DNA of 64,000 nt, taken from assembly GCA_015657635.1 (NCBI GenBank), contig JACDQM010000167.1, positions 108,200-172,199 on the forward strand, given 5' to 3'. The translations under genes were made by a program, and so were the position numbers. Below, one piece after another: positions 27,160-34,857 of this stretch (its first letter is position 1; each line of letters opens with the position of its first letter). This DNA comes from Roseateles sp. (GTDB taxonomy: Bacteria; Pseudomonadota; Gammaproteobacteria; Burkholderiales; Burkholderiaceae_C). The notes under the pieces were generated by a model. The model searched no databases and was not told the origin of the DNA. It saw nothing but the letters and a program-made list of their open reading frames with translations.

Positions 27160-27377
27160 CGCGCACCACGCTCCCTGAGCGGCCGCAGCAGATCGCTCAG
27201 GCCGTTGTGGTCGATCTCATGCATCAGCGCCAATAGCCGCCCGATCTCGCTCTTGGGAAAACCTTCGCGCGCAAACCAGTTCAGGTAATTGCCCGGCAGA
27301 TCCGCCAGCAGCACGCCCTTGTGCTTGCCAAAGGGCATGGGGGTGGTGACAAGTTTCTGCAGATCGGCGGGGTCCAT
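27135..27377 (-). CDS. DUF3820 family protein
   Basis: The 80-residue protein has the DUF3820 signature MPFGKHKGVLLADLPGNYLN, then WFAREGFPKSEIGRLLALMHEI. The fold is related to the small domain found with exonuclease-type proteins; its function is unknown. The 3' end overlaps exoD on the opposite strand. The conserved length and pattern support it as a real gene. Confidence 0.82.
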   Translation of the reverse strand: MDPADLQKLVTTPMPFGKHKGVLLADLPGNYLNWFAREGFPKSEIGRLLALMHEIDHNGLSDLLRPLRERGARQAAERPR

Positions 27378-27593
27378 GGGGTGGGAGGGTAGCGCAGCGG
27401 GATGCCCCTAGGGCGCTAACGTCCGGACTGATGCCATAGTCAAGCCAAAAGGCTAGGGCGTGGAGCCGGCCCTGCGCTGGCTGTCTATTTGACTAACAAG
27501 CTGCCGGTTTTGCCCAGGAAATAGTGCCGTGTTATCCAGCAGGGCAACGGAGGATTCTCAATTGCGACAACTACTTGGGGGCGTCAGGGCGTC

Positions 27594-27635
27594 CGATGTT
27601 ATGCAGCTGCGCCTTTCGCCCTAAATCACGTTGGA
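27594..27635 (+). other. attI1-like recombination site at left edge of cassette
   Basis: From 27594 to the G at 27630 the sequence runs CGATGTTATGCAGC ... CGCCCTAAATCACG, then TTGGAAC. Compared from memory with the class 1 integron attI1 3' end (CGATGTTACGCAGC ... CGCCCTAAAACAAAG, then TTAGGC), both blocks match and the distance to the G/TT crossover is the same 37 bases. It sits exactly at the left boundary of the cassette defined by the attC at 28399. No integrase gene is in the window. Confidence 0.5.
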
Positions 27636-28459
27636 ACTCACAGGAACCGTCTCTACCATGACCGAACAGAATTCGAGCAGCTTAGACATCCTAGGTGTTA
27701 AGCCCGTTGCCGATGCCGTTTCACACATATCGAAAGCCACTGTCGATGGCGCATCTTCATTCCTGGGCCGCATCTGCCTTCCTGCCGCAGAAGAATTTGG
27801 CTTGCTACTTCAAGATAAGGTTCGCGCCTGGCGTGCAGCTAATGCGATCCGCGTTGTCTCCAAAGCGCAAGCCCTGCTCCAAAAGTTTGAACCAACGCTG
27901 GACGGCCATGCACATCCACGACTAGTCGTCTCGGTGATAGAGGAAGGGTCATGGGCCGATGACAACACATTGCAGGAAATGTGGGGGGGACTGCTTGCAT
28001 CGTCGTGTTCACAAGACGGTCACGACGATAGCAACCTAATCTTCATCGGTCTTCTGAAGCAGCTTACGCGCGTTCAGGTGAGGCTACTGCGCTTTGCGGT
28101 CGAGCAGGCGAAGAAGGGAGTCGATTCGAACGGCCTGATTATTGTGGTCGAACCGCTGATAACCGATATTTCGACTGTTCTGCGCGTTGCAGAAGTCGAT
28201 GATATACACCGCGTAGATCAGGAACTTGACCACCTCAGGGGCAGCGAGCTAATTGCAGAGGGCTTTGCTCCGGGTCAATCAGAAGTCAACCTAATGCCCA
28301 CCGCATTGGCGATCAATCTGTATGTGCGATGCCAAGGCTGCAGGGGAAGCGCAGCCGACTACTTCGGCATCGCAAAGTCATACGGCGTTAACCCGTGAGT
28401 TCCAACCCGGCAGTTGAGTGGACCTGCGCGAAAAGCCGCCCAGGCCGCTCACTTGCACG
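27631..28459 (+). mobile_element. Single integron-type gene cassette (829 bp)
   Basis: The unit runs from the TT after the crossover G at 27630 to the crossover G at 28459. It contains one gene and ends with an attC. In a free circular cassette the right core site would be rebuilt as GTTGGAAC, which is exactly complementary to the R'' box GTTCCAAC at 28399. The unit is more AT-rich than its surroundings. No second cassette could be defined to the right (sequence continues TTGCGCCAGCG). Confidence 0.7.
27658..28398 (+). CDS. Abi-alpha/DUF4393-like protein on integron cassette
   Basis: The 246-residue cytosolic protein has an N-terminal amphipathic/alpha region (DILGVKPVADAVSHISKAT), a middle like DUF4393/Abi-alpha proteins (RAWRAANAIRVVSKAQALLQ, then DDNTLQEMWGGLLASS), and a helical C terminus with FIGLLKQLTRVQVRLLRF. 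The family is associated with abortive infection or defence islands, but the mechanism is not established. Codon use and base composition differ from neighbouring genes (many A/T third positions), a sign of transfer. ATG 27658 is chosen; there are 27 bases from the cassette edge to the start, typical of cassette genes, and transcription likely depends on an outside promoter. Confidence 0.72.
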   Translation: MTEQNSSSLDILGVKPVADAVSHISKATVDGASSFLGRICLPAAEEFGLLLQDKVRAWRAANAIRVVSKAQALLQKFEPTLDGHAHPRLVVSVIEEGSWADDNTLQEMWGGLLASSCSQDGHDDSNLIFIGLLKQLTRVQVRLLRFAVEQAKKGVDSNGLIIVVEPLITDISTVLRVAEVDDIHRVDQELDHLRGSELIAEGFAPGQSEVNLMPTALAINLYVRCQGCRGSAADYFGIAKSYGVNP

Positions 28460-28466
28460 TTGCGCC
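28399..28466 (+). repeat. attC recombination site of the gene cassette
   Basis: Immediately after the stop codon comes R'' GTTCCAAC (28399-28406). The arms GAGTGGACCTGCGCG (28416-28430) and CGCCCAGGCCGCTC (28437-28450) then pair around a short A-rich loop. The A in GGACC has no partner, as expected for an extrahelical base of attC. The site ends with ACG/TTGCGCC and crossover G at 28459. Length is about 68 bases, within the attC range. Confidence 0.72.
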
Positions 28467-28775
28467 AGCGTCCAGGCACTAACCCCTTTCGCTGGGCCGC
28501 TTCGATTGGCCAGCTCGGCTTCGAGGCCGCTTGCCGCCGCAGGCGCCGAGGGGCTCGCAGATGTTGCCCGGCATTCGTACCTTCAGCCCGGTATCTCCGC
28601 CGCGACGTTTGCCGTCAGGGCGATTGAGGCCTGAGGGCTGGCCGCAGGTCCGACCCAAGTAGTTCTGCGATTTGAGGTGCGCACGGACCAAGCTTTTGAG
28701 GTCCGGCCCTTGTGTCAATGTTTGGCATATCCTTTGGCGCGGTCGTTGGCGGCCAGTTGATGGAGCTGTTTATCG
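28467..28775. other. Intergenic stretch right of the cassette
   Basis: I see no convincing gene. A plus-strand frame continues through (28395-28634) but overlaps the attC and has no protein-like pattern. GGTCCG/CGGACC-type complementary segments between 28645 and 28705 could form a hairpin. The start of the next gene is preceded by GGAG near 28762. Confidence 0.35.
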
Positions 28776-29234
28776 ATGAATGCAAGCAAACTCATTCTGT
28801 CGTCCCTGATTGCAGCCAGCGCGATGCTGGGCTCCAGTGCGCAAGCCATCGACAGCAAATACCGCAAGAAGCTTGAGCAATCTGGCTGCACGCAGCTGTC
28901 TGAGATGCAGGGCTGCGATATCAACAAGACCAAGGATCAGAACGCCAACTCTGGATTTGGCCTGGCGTTTTGCGGCGGCGGCGCGATCAAGCGTCGCATT
29001 GAGTACACCGTGATGGAAAAAGCGCCGGATCAGTGGAATGCCAGCGTCACGGTCAACGGACAGACCCAGCGGGCGATGACGGCTTACAGCTATTTCGGGA
29101 AATCCAAACCACCGCAGGGCTTTGTGGTGGCGATCCTGACTGAAGAGCAGCGCGGTGCTGAGTTTCTTGTCTTCAGCCACGGCGGCAAGCGCTGGATCGA
29201 ATTTGCCGACTATCAATACAAGCAGTGCCGATAG
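28776..29234 (+). CDS. Exported protein of unknown function
   Basis: The 152-residue product has a Sec signal peptide (MNASKLILSSLIAASAMLGS, cleavage after SAQA). The mature part of about 128 residues has four cysteines (GCTQL, GCDIN, FCGGG, QCR), probably two disulfides, and ends in strand-rich sequence WIEFADYQYKQCR. I do not recognise the family. Base composition is lower in GC than the core genes around it. GGAG lies upstream of the ATG. Confidence 0.7.
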   Translation: MNASKLILSSLIAASAMLGSSAQAIDSKYRKKLEQSGCTQLSEMQGCDINKTKDQNANSGFGLAFCGGGAIKRRIEYTVMEKAPDQWNASVTVNGQTQRAMTAYSYFGKSKPPQGFVVAILTEEQRGAEFLVFSHGGKRWIEFADYQYKQCR

Positions 29235-29315
29235 CACTCCGGCCCAGCGCGGCAGGCCGCTGCGCTGCCGGTTGCGAGGCTGCGCTTGGATCTTCCACAC
29301 GAACCCAGCACCCCT

Positions 29316-29783
29316 ATGACCATCACCTCCCAGACACCTCGGCTGTCTCTTGTCCTTGCTCTGCTGCTTTTTCTCCTCGTTGTTGCGAGCGGCGCTCGGG
29401 GCGCCGGTGCGAACGCAGCACAGCAACGCTGTGCGGCCCAGCTGCAGTCGGAGCAAGCTCGGATCGAGCGGGACTTCGCCCGCGAGCGCCCGCCTGAAAG
29501 TGACCGGGTCGCCTTCGAGCGTTGGTCGAAGAACATGCACGCAGCGCTCAACGCCGCAGGTCGGTCCGCCGAGGCCTGTGAGCGCCAGAGCCAGCCGGCC
29601 TTGGCGCCGGATCGCCGCTCCACGCTGGAGGCCTGCATTTCTCGCGTGACGGCCAAGTCGGACGAAGTCAACCGCCGCTACGCCGGACGGACGCTGTCCC
29701 GCGAAGAGCAGGCCCAGTTGCGAGCCGCACAACTGGACTTGCATGAGCAGCGCATCGCTTGCGATCTGGCCTCACGGAGGTAG
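29316..29783 (+). CDS. Exported helical protein of unknown function
   Basis: The 155-residue product has a hydrophobic signal segment (LSLVLALLLFLLVVASGARG) followed by long charged helices (AQLQSEQARIERDFARER, LSREEQAQLRAAQLDLHEQR). Four cysteines are spaced through the mature region. The pattern suggests a periplasmic helical-bundle protein; no family recognised. ATG 29316 gives the best signal peptide; a start 30 bases earlier adds a charged leader. Confidence 0.6.
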   Translation: MTITSQTPRLSLVLALLLFLLVVASGARGAGANAAQQRCAAQLQSEQARIERDFARERPPESDRVAFERWSKNMHAALNAAGRSAEACERQSQPALAPDRRSTLEACISRVTAKSDEVNRRYAGRTLSREEQAQLRAAQLDLHEQRIACDLASRR

Positions 29784-29964
29784 GCCGCCAGGCTTCGCCG
29801 TGGCCCGCCCCTTCGCTGATGGGTGATTCACGGGGGGGGCTGATGAATCCATGCGACTGCGATCGGTCAGCCGCTACAGTTGTGGCGTGCTGACGATGAA
29901 GAGTAGCGCCCGGAGAGGCGCAACGAGTTCGCTAGCAAGCGGTCCATCCAGGGAGATGCCCATC

Positions 29965-30309
29965 ATGTTCAAGACGCCGACAACCCCCCCTGAAGTCCAC
30001 CTTCGCGCCATGCGGCAAGAAGCGCAAACCCGACAGGTTTTTGAGCAGGCCGCAGCCACATCGCTGAAGCGCTGGGAAGCGCCATTGGCTTACCTGTTGG
30101 GCATTGCCATTGCGGGCATCGTCTACCTCGCGCAAGACAATGCGTTTGTGGCCCTTGCTGCGGGTGCGGCTGTTGCTGCGCTGAGTCTGGCCAACGCCTG
30201 CTTCGCGGTGACGCTGCGAACCCACGCCGCTGTGCAGGCGCTGATTCGGCATGGAGAAATCGAACAGCGCGATGCCAGCAGGAGTAGCGATCAGAAGATG
30301 AATGAGTGA
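29965..30309 (+). CDS. Small membrane protein of unknown function
   Basis: The 114-residue product has a charged N terminus (MRQEAQTRQVFEQAAATSL) and two adjacent membrane segments (LAYLLGIAIAGIVYLAQ and FVALAAGAAVAALSLANACFAV), then a short charged tail. GGGAG stands ten bases before ATG 29965. No family recognised; a helical hairpin in the inner membrane is the only supported description. Confidence 0.55.
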   Translation: MFKTPTTPPEVHLRAMRQEAQTRQVFEQAAATSLKRWEAPLAYLLGIAIAGIVYLAQDNAFVALAAGAAVAALSLANACFAVTLRTHAAVQALIRHGEIEQRDASRSSDQKMNE

Positions 30310-30413
30310 TTGAGTGATTAATTCAAGCGCAACTGCGCGGGCTGGCCCGGCTCGCGCAAGCTTGTTCAAAGGCGCTTTCCTTGGTCTCACCAGCCACTTT
30401 GTGCCAAACCCCC

Positions 30414-30899
30414 ATGCTCAAGGTCTCAGCCATCCTGCTTGCAGCCGTGCTTGTTCTTCTTGTCGCCTTCACCTCCCCGGGTGTCGAGGCAGCGCAAGTG
30501 AGCAAGTGCCTGATCAATGGCACCGTCAGCTATCAGCAGGGGCCTTGCCCCACCGACCCGGTGCGCAGGCACCCGACCGTTGAGGAGCTGAACGCGGCGG
30601 AGAAGAAGAAGCGTGCGGCCGCAGCAGCCTCGTCAGCTTCGTCAGCTTCGGCGTCGGCCTCGTCCGCTGCTCTCGGTGCGGCGCGGTCTGCGCCTGTCGC
30701 ACCCCACGCAGCAGCGCCAAAGGTGCCCAGCTTGGCGCCGCCTGCTGTCGCCAGGGGCTATCGCTGTGATGGGCGGCAATACTGCTCGCAGATGACGTCT
30801 TGCGACGAAGCCAAATACTTCCTGGCCAACTGCCCGACCGTGCAGATGGATGGCGACGGCGATGGCATTCCCTGCGAGCGGCAGTGGTGCGGGCGCTAG
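30414..30899 (+). CDS. Exported protein with DUF4124-like and Excalibur domains
   Basis: The 161-residue product has a signal peptide (LKVSAILLAAVLVLLVAFTS) and a DUF4124-like segment (VSKCLINGTVSYQQGPCP). A serine/alanine-rich linker follows, then a C-terminal Excalibur domain: YRCDGRQYCSQMTSCDEAKY with the calcium-type loop DGDGDGIPCE. Excalibur domains occur on extracellular nucleases and surface proteins and likely bind Ca2+. Here no nuclease domain is attached, so it is a stand-alone binding module. Confidence 0.75.
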   Translation: MLKVSAILLAAVLVLLVAFTSPGVEAAQVSKCLINGTVSYQQGPCPTDPVRRHPTVEELNAAEKKKRAAAAASSASSASASASSAALGAARSAPVAPHAAAPKVPSLAPPAVARGYRCDGRQYCSQMTSCDEAKYFLANCPTVQMDGDGDGIPCERQWCGR

Positions 30900-30940
30900 C
30901 CAGCCGCGATGTGCTGATTCAGGACTTGGACGACCAGCCC

Positions 30941-31318
30941 ATGCGCCTGCCGCCCGTCGCCTTCGTGATCGTGGTCGCCTGCCTGCTGCACGTCTACACC
31001 TTCGCCTTCAAGGCTGATGGGGACTGGAGCTTCTTCATGCTGGGGCTGTTTGCCTTCTCGCTGTCGCCCTACGCACTGGCGGCAGCGGTGGGCTGGTGGT
31101 TCAAGCCGGCGGCGCTGCCGCTGGCTCTGGGCTTTGCGGCTGCGGCCTTGGCTGGCGATCTCTACATGCACTACGCCGTCTTCATTGCCCCCAAGGGATC
31201 GACGGCGGCAATCGGCTTGCTGTTCATGCCGGTGTGGAACCTGATGTTGCTGGGGCCTGTCGGTGCTCTGGTGGGCTGGGGTGTTGCCCGGATCGTGCGC
31301 GCCAAAGCAGCGCGCTAG
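30941..31318 (+). CDS. Four-helix membrane protein of unknown function
   Basis: The 125-residue product has four hydrophobic segments: VAFVIVVACLLHVYTFAF, FMLGLFAFSLSPYALAAAVG, LPLALGFAAAALAGDLYMHY, and a final helix GLLFMPVWNLMLLGPVGALV. ATG 30941 is the first start giving a compact membrane protein; the longer open frame upstream overlaps the previous gene. No family recognised. Confidence 0.6.
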   Translation: MRLPPVAFVIVVACLLHVYTFAFKADGDWSFFMLGLFAFSLSPYALAAAVGWWFKPAALPLALGFAAAALAGDLYMHYAVFIAPKGSTAAIGLLFMPVWNLMLLGPVGALVGWGVARIVRAKAAR

Positions 31319-31421
31319 CATTCACGCCTTGCATGAGGCCGCGCCCCATGCATCAAGCAAACAAGACCGGTGTTCTTCCAGGCCCGGCTGCAAGTTCATC
31401 GGATCAGCGATAGGAGCGCCC

Positions 31422-31799
31422 ATGCCAGCAGGCGGTAACTGGAAAGAGATGTTCAACGCCGCCTGCGAGGGCGACATCGAGCTGCTGCGTTATCACGTGG
31501 ACTGCGGCGTGGACGTGGATTACGCGCACCCGGAGTTCTTGTCCACGCCGCTGGTGGCCTGCATCCTGGCGCGGCAGCCGGCATCGGCCGAGCTGCTGAT
31601 CGAGAGCGGGGCCAATATCCATCTGCAATCGGAGTTCGATGAAGGTATGACGCCGCTGCAGGCTGCCCGCCATGTGGGCCTGCAGGCGGTGGAGGCGCGG
31701 CTGTTGGCGCTGGGTGCCACGGCGCCGGCTGAGGTGGCGGCCAGCGCCCAGCTTGCGGCGGCCAGCAAGCGCAGTTGGTGGCGCGCCTGGCTGGGCTGA
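31422..31799 (+). CDS. Short ankyrin-repeat protein
   Basis: The 125-residue cytosolic protein has ankyrin-type repeats: MFNAACEGDIELLRYHVDCG, STPLVACILARQPASAELLI and MTPLQAARHVGLQAVEARLL, each with the helix-turn-helix pattern and the TPL motif. Ankyrin repeats mediate protein-protein binding; the partner is unknown. A strong ribosome site (AGGAG) is eight bases before the ATG, so the frame open upstream is not used. Confidence 0.75.
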   Translation: MPAGGNWKEMFNAACEGDIELLRYHVDCGVDVDYAHPEFLSTPLVACILARQPASAELLIESGANIHLQSEFDEGMTPLQAARHVGLQAVEARLLALGATAPAEVAASAQLAAASKRSWWRAWLG

Positions 31800-31838
31800 T
31801 CTGATCTGATTCGCTGCACGGCGCCGTGGCCGGGCAGA

Positions 31839-31856
31839 CAGCGCCGCGCGGCGCTG
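31839..31856. repeat. Perfect 18-bp palindrome upstream of SMR gene
   Basis: CAGCGCCGCGCGGCGCTG reads the same on both strands and lies between the ankyrin gene and the SMR exporter, 46 bases before the latter's ATG. It may terminate the ankyrin transcript or serve as an operator; there is no T run. Confidence 0.3.
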
Positions 31857-31901
31857 GCATCATGCGCCGGTCTTTGCGTCAATCGACAGGAGCGCACGCC
31901 C

Positions 31902-32219
31902 ATGGCCTGGCTTTACTTGATCCTCGCAGGGCTGGCCGAGATCGGCTGGCCCGTCGGCCTGAAGATTTCTCAGGCGCCCGAAACTCGCTGGACGGGCATC
32001 GCGATCGCGGTTGGCTTCATGTCGGTGAGCGGCTTCCTGCTGTGGCTGGCACAGCGGCAGATCCCGATCGGCACGGCCTATGCGGTCTGGACCGGCATCG
32101 GCGCGGCCGGCACCTTCATGGTGGGCGTTCTCTACTACGGCGACCCGAGTTCCTTCATGCGCTACCTCGGTGTGGCGCTGATCGTGGCCGGGGTGGTGGT
32201 GCTGAAGCTGGCGCATTGA
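31902..32219 (+). CDS. gdx: SMR-family exporter, guanidinium (Gdx/SugE) type
   Basis: The 105-residue inner-membrane protein has four transmembrane helices. The catalytic glutamate is in LAGLAEIGWPVGLK (Glu13), and IGTAYAVWTGIGAAGTFMVG is the Gdx/SugE signature of helix 3. It works as a dual-topology dimer exchanging protons for guanidinium or small quaternary ammonium ions. GGAG precedes the start. No guanidine riboswitch pattern (paired ACGR loops) is visible upstream, although such switches often control gdx. Confidence 0.85.
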   Translation: MAWLYLILAGLAEIGWPVGLKISQAPETRWTGIAIAVGFMSVSGFLLWLAQRQIPIGTAYAVWTGIGAAGTFMVGVLYYGDPSSFMRYLGVALIVAGVVVLKLAH

Positions 32220-32298
32220 GGCGGGGTCGAGGTCGAACCAGCGTCAGGCCATAGCGTGCCGCGCCCATTCTCTTTCTCTCTTAATCAGCGGAGGCACC

Positions 32299-33092
32299 AT
32301 GCAGTCCAACAAGAGATCGATGCTGATCGCTGCGGCCTTGCTCGCTGCGCTGCTGATCGCCGTATTGGGCTATTCCGACTGGAAGAGCCGGGAGATGGAG
32401 CGCTTCCTGGCCGAGTATCTGCCCAGCACCCGTCCGGGTGGGGCAGGCGATGCGGTGCTAGGCGCCATCGGCGTGAAGCGTTATGGCGAGTCCACCTGGT
32501 TCGAACGCACGCAGGCGCCGCGCTGGAGCGCTGCCGGTGTGCATGAGGCGGCGGTGCTGAGTCTGGACAACAAGCTCAGCGCCAAGCTCAGCGAGCTGGG
32601 CGTGGGCGCCCAAGCGCTCGGCCAGGCCAGGGTTTCGGCCGCATCGATGCCACAGAAGAGGCCAAGCTGGCCCTGCTGCAGGTGGCCGATCCCAGCGCCT
32701 TGGCCCGCGAGATTCAGGCCTTGGCCAGCGCCGACCTAGCCTTTGCCAGTCTGGTCGCAGCTCGCGACAGCCGGGTCATCACCGCCGTGGGCGTGGTCGT
32801 GAGCCAGAAGGCGGCGCAGACGCTGAGCCTGGACCTGAGCGCCGCCACACGCACAAGCCGCAGCGCATCCGCCGCCTCGGCCCCAGGCGCCGCGTCGGCC
32901 TCGCTGCAGGCGGGGGCGCTGCTGTCCTCAACATTTGCCGTGTCGCCGGGCTCGGTGTTGCTGTACCGGATGTCGCGGTTGTGCTGGGACCAGAACCAGG
33001 CGCTGGTGCTGCTGCGTGTGGACGCCAAAGGGGCCGATGACTGTCCAACTGGGCTGTCCCCCGCGCGCCCGGCCGGCCCGCTGCCGCGATGA
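32299..33092 (+). pseudogene. Membrane-anchored protein of unknown function, frameshifted
   Basis: The N terminus has a signal-anchor helix (SMLIAAALLAALLIAVLGYS). The first frame is coherent to GVGAQALGQAR, where it meets AGGGTTT at 32629-32635. Adding one G joins it to GFGRIDATEEAKLALLQVAD and then to a frame ending at 33092, giving about 264 residues with an alanine/serine-rich linker and a conserved-looking end (LLYRMSRLCWDQNQALVLLR). No family recognised. Because the two halves fit seamlessly, I regard it as one gene with a single-base deletion, either real or a sequencing error. Confidence 0.62.
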
Positions 33093-33261
33093 AAAGGCCC
33101 GCATCGGCCGACGGCCGGTGATGCCCCCGCCCTCGAGGAAAAAACTGCAGGACGCGTGAATCGCTCACACCTTGCAGCAGAAGTGCTAACGGAGAATTGG
33201 AACGCATAAACCATCTAGCCCGCGGCAAGGATCGCGGGTTCGCTCAGTGCTGGGAGGCCGG

Positions 33262-34832
33262 ATGAATCTGCGTTCAAGACTTTTGCACCACTTCGCTCAC
33301 GGGCTTGCTGTTTTGGCGACGGTTCTATCCGCAACTCAGGTGCTCGCGCAGAGCAGTGTTCATCGCTGCGTCGACGAGGCCGGCAAGGTGTCCTATCAGG
33401 CTCAGCCTTGCCAGAGGGCTGAGGCCGGGCGCCGAGTGGATGTGGGCGGCGCCACCGAGCCGGCCAGGCCGCCAGGCCGCACGATTGGCGCTGACCAAGG
33501 CGAGCGGAATCTGCGCAGCTCGTCAGGGCTGTTGCTGGACGCAGCGCCCTTTGCCGTGCCGGCCCAGTCGGTGCCTGGCGCGGATCAGCCTGCCCAGGGC
33601 ACGAGGCCACAGGGCGGGCAACGCGGCGGCCAGGCCCAGAGCGAGAGCCGGCCGGCCCGCGTGCTGCAGCCTGTGGCGAACCCTGAGGGCATGCAGCGCT
33701 GGGGTGAGCGAGGCGATGTGATCGTCGTGTCTGGCAACGAGGCGCAGGGGCGCCCGACGCGTGTGCACATCAATCACCCCGGGCGCCTGTGCTGCTGGTG
33801 CTGGCAACTTACAGGCAGGCTCAGTGGCAGGTCCTGCCAGCGCCAGGCACGACGCTGCTCGCCGTGGTTGTCTCGGCTCGCGATGGGCAATCGTCGGCCA
33901 CAGCGCCAGCCGGCGTGCCTGTCGTCACGGACGACCTGCCGTATGCCTACGAGACGGCGAATATCAACTTCCGCCGCTTGATCAGCTTGCTCAACTCCCG
34001 CTACGGCGTGAATCGCATCACCGGCTACCGCGGTGGCTACAACCTGCCGGAGCTGGTGCCGGTGACCGGGCCTTTCGCGCCCGACCCGGCTTATTCGCTG
34101 GAAGGCCTGCGCCCGGAAGTGCCGCGTGCGCGCATCAGCTTCGATCTCGTCAGCACCGACGGCCGGCGCCTGCCCTGGACCAATGCCGGACCCAAGGACG
34201 CGAAGAAGCACTATGCCGGGGTGGTGCGCGGCGGCGGCATGAGCGCATGGCCCAGCGCTGCGCCAGCCGCGGTCAGCGAGGACGGTGGCGAGGCCTACGC
34301 GCTGGAAGGCAATGGCGGCCGGCTGGTCTGGTTTCCTCAAGGCCTGGGAAGCCCCAACAAGAAGCAGATCGAGGTGCCCAAGAACCTGCCTGAACTTTCC
34401 TGGGGATCGGCCATGGCCTGGGATACTCGCAAGGGCAATCTTGCGCTCGTGTCCTTCGGTGGTGAGGGCTTCTTCTATCGCTACGACACCCGCAATCGAC
34501 AGTGGTTGGGCGCGCGCTCCCTGCAGAACCGCGATCTGATCAGCTTGGCGCACGACTCGGTCTCGGGCAACTACCTCGGGCTGTCGAATGCAGGCGAGTT
34601 GCTGGTCTTCAATGAGCGGGGCGAGCTCGACGATGTGCGCCCCTTGGCCGATGTGCTGCCCGATTTGGGCAGCGTCTACGACAAGGGCAACAGCCGTCTC
34701 GATGGCCTGTCCTTGGCCGTGCAAGGTGATGTGGTCGCGGTGGTGTGCGTTCAGCAGTCGACGGTGACGCACATCTGGACCTATGAGCTGGGGCGTCGCA
34801 AGGCGCAGCTGACCTACAAAGCCTTGCTCTGA
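33262..34832 (+). pseudogene. Large exported DUF4124-containing protein, frameshifted
   Basis: A signal peptide (MNLRSRLLHHFAHGLAVLAT) and a DUF4124 domain (VHRCVDEAGKVSYQAQPCQR) are followed by a low-complexity linker. The first frame is sound to RVHINHPG at 33783, where CCCCGGGCGCC lacks one G; restoring it continues as APVLLVLATYRQAQWQVLP and runs to 34832, about 523 residues in all. The C-terminal 330 residues have beta-propeller-like repeats (AMAWDTRKGNLALVSFGGEG, LAHDSVSGNYLGLSNAGELL). Function unknown. GGAGG precedes ATG 33262. Confidence 0.65.
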
Positions 34833-34857
34833 GTTCCAGCCGGGTGGGGCAGGGCGC

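Noticed and set aside
28395..28634. 79-codon frame after the cassette gene (starting with MSSNPAVEWTC)
   Set aside because: It runs through the attC stem and its apparent sequence is a translation of that structure.
28720..30409. Second integron cassette bounded by GTTTGGC (28720) and GCCAAAC (30403)
   Set aside because: The boxes are complementary but no stem with extrahelical bases follows 30409; the sequence there is the start of the Excalibur-domain gene.
31800..31901. Guanidine riboswitch before the Gdx-type exporter
   Set aside because: No paired hairpins with ACGR loops and no guanidine-I or -III pattern; only a GC palindrome is present.
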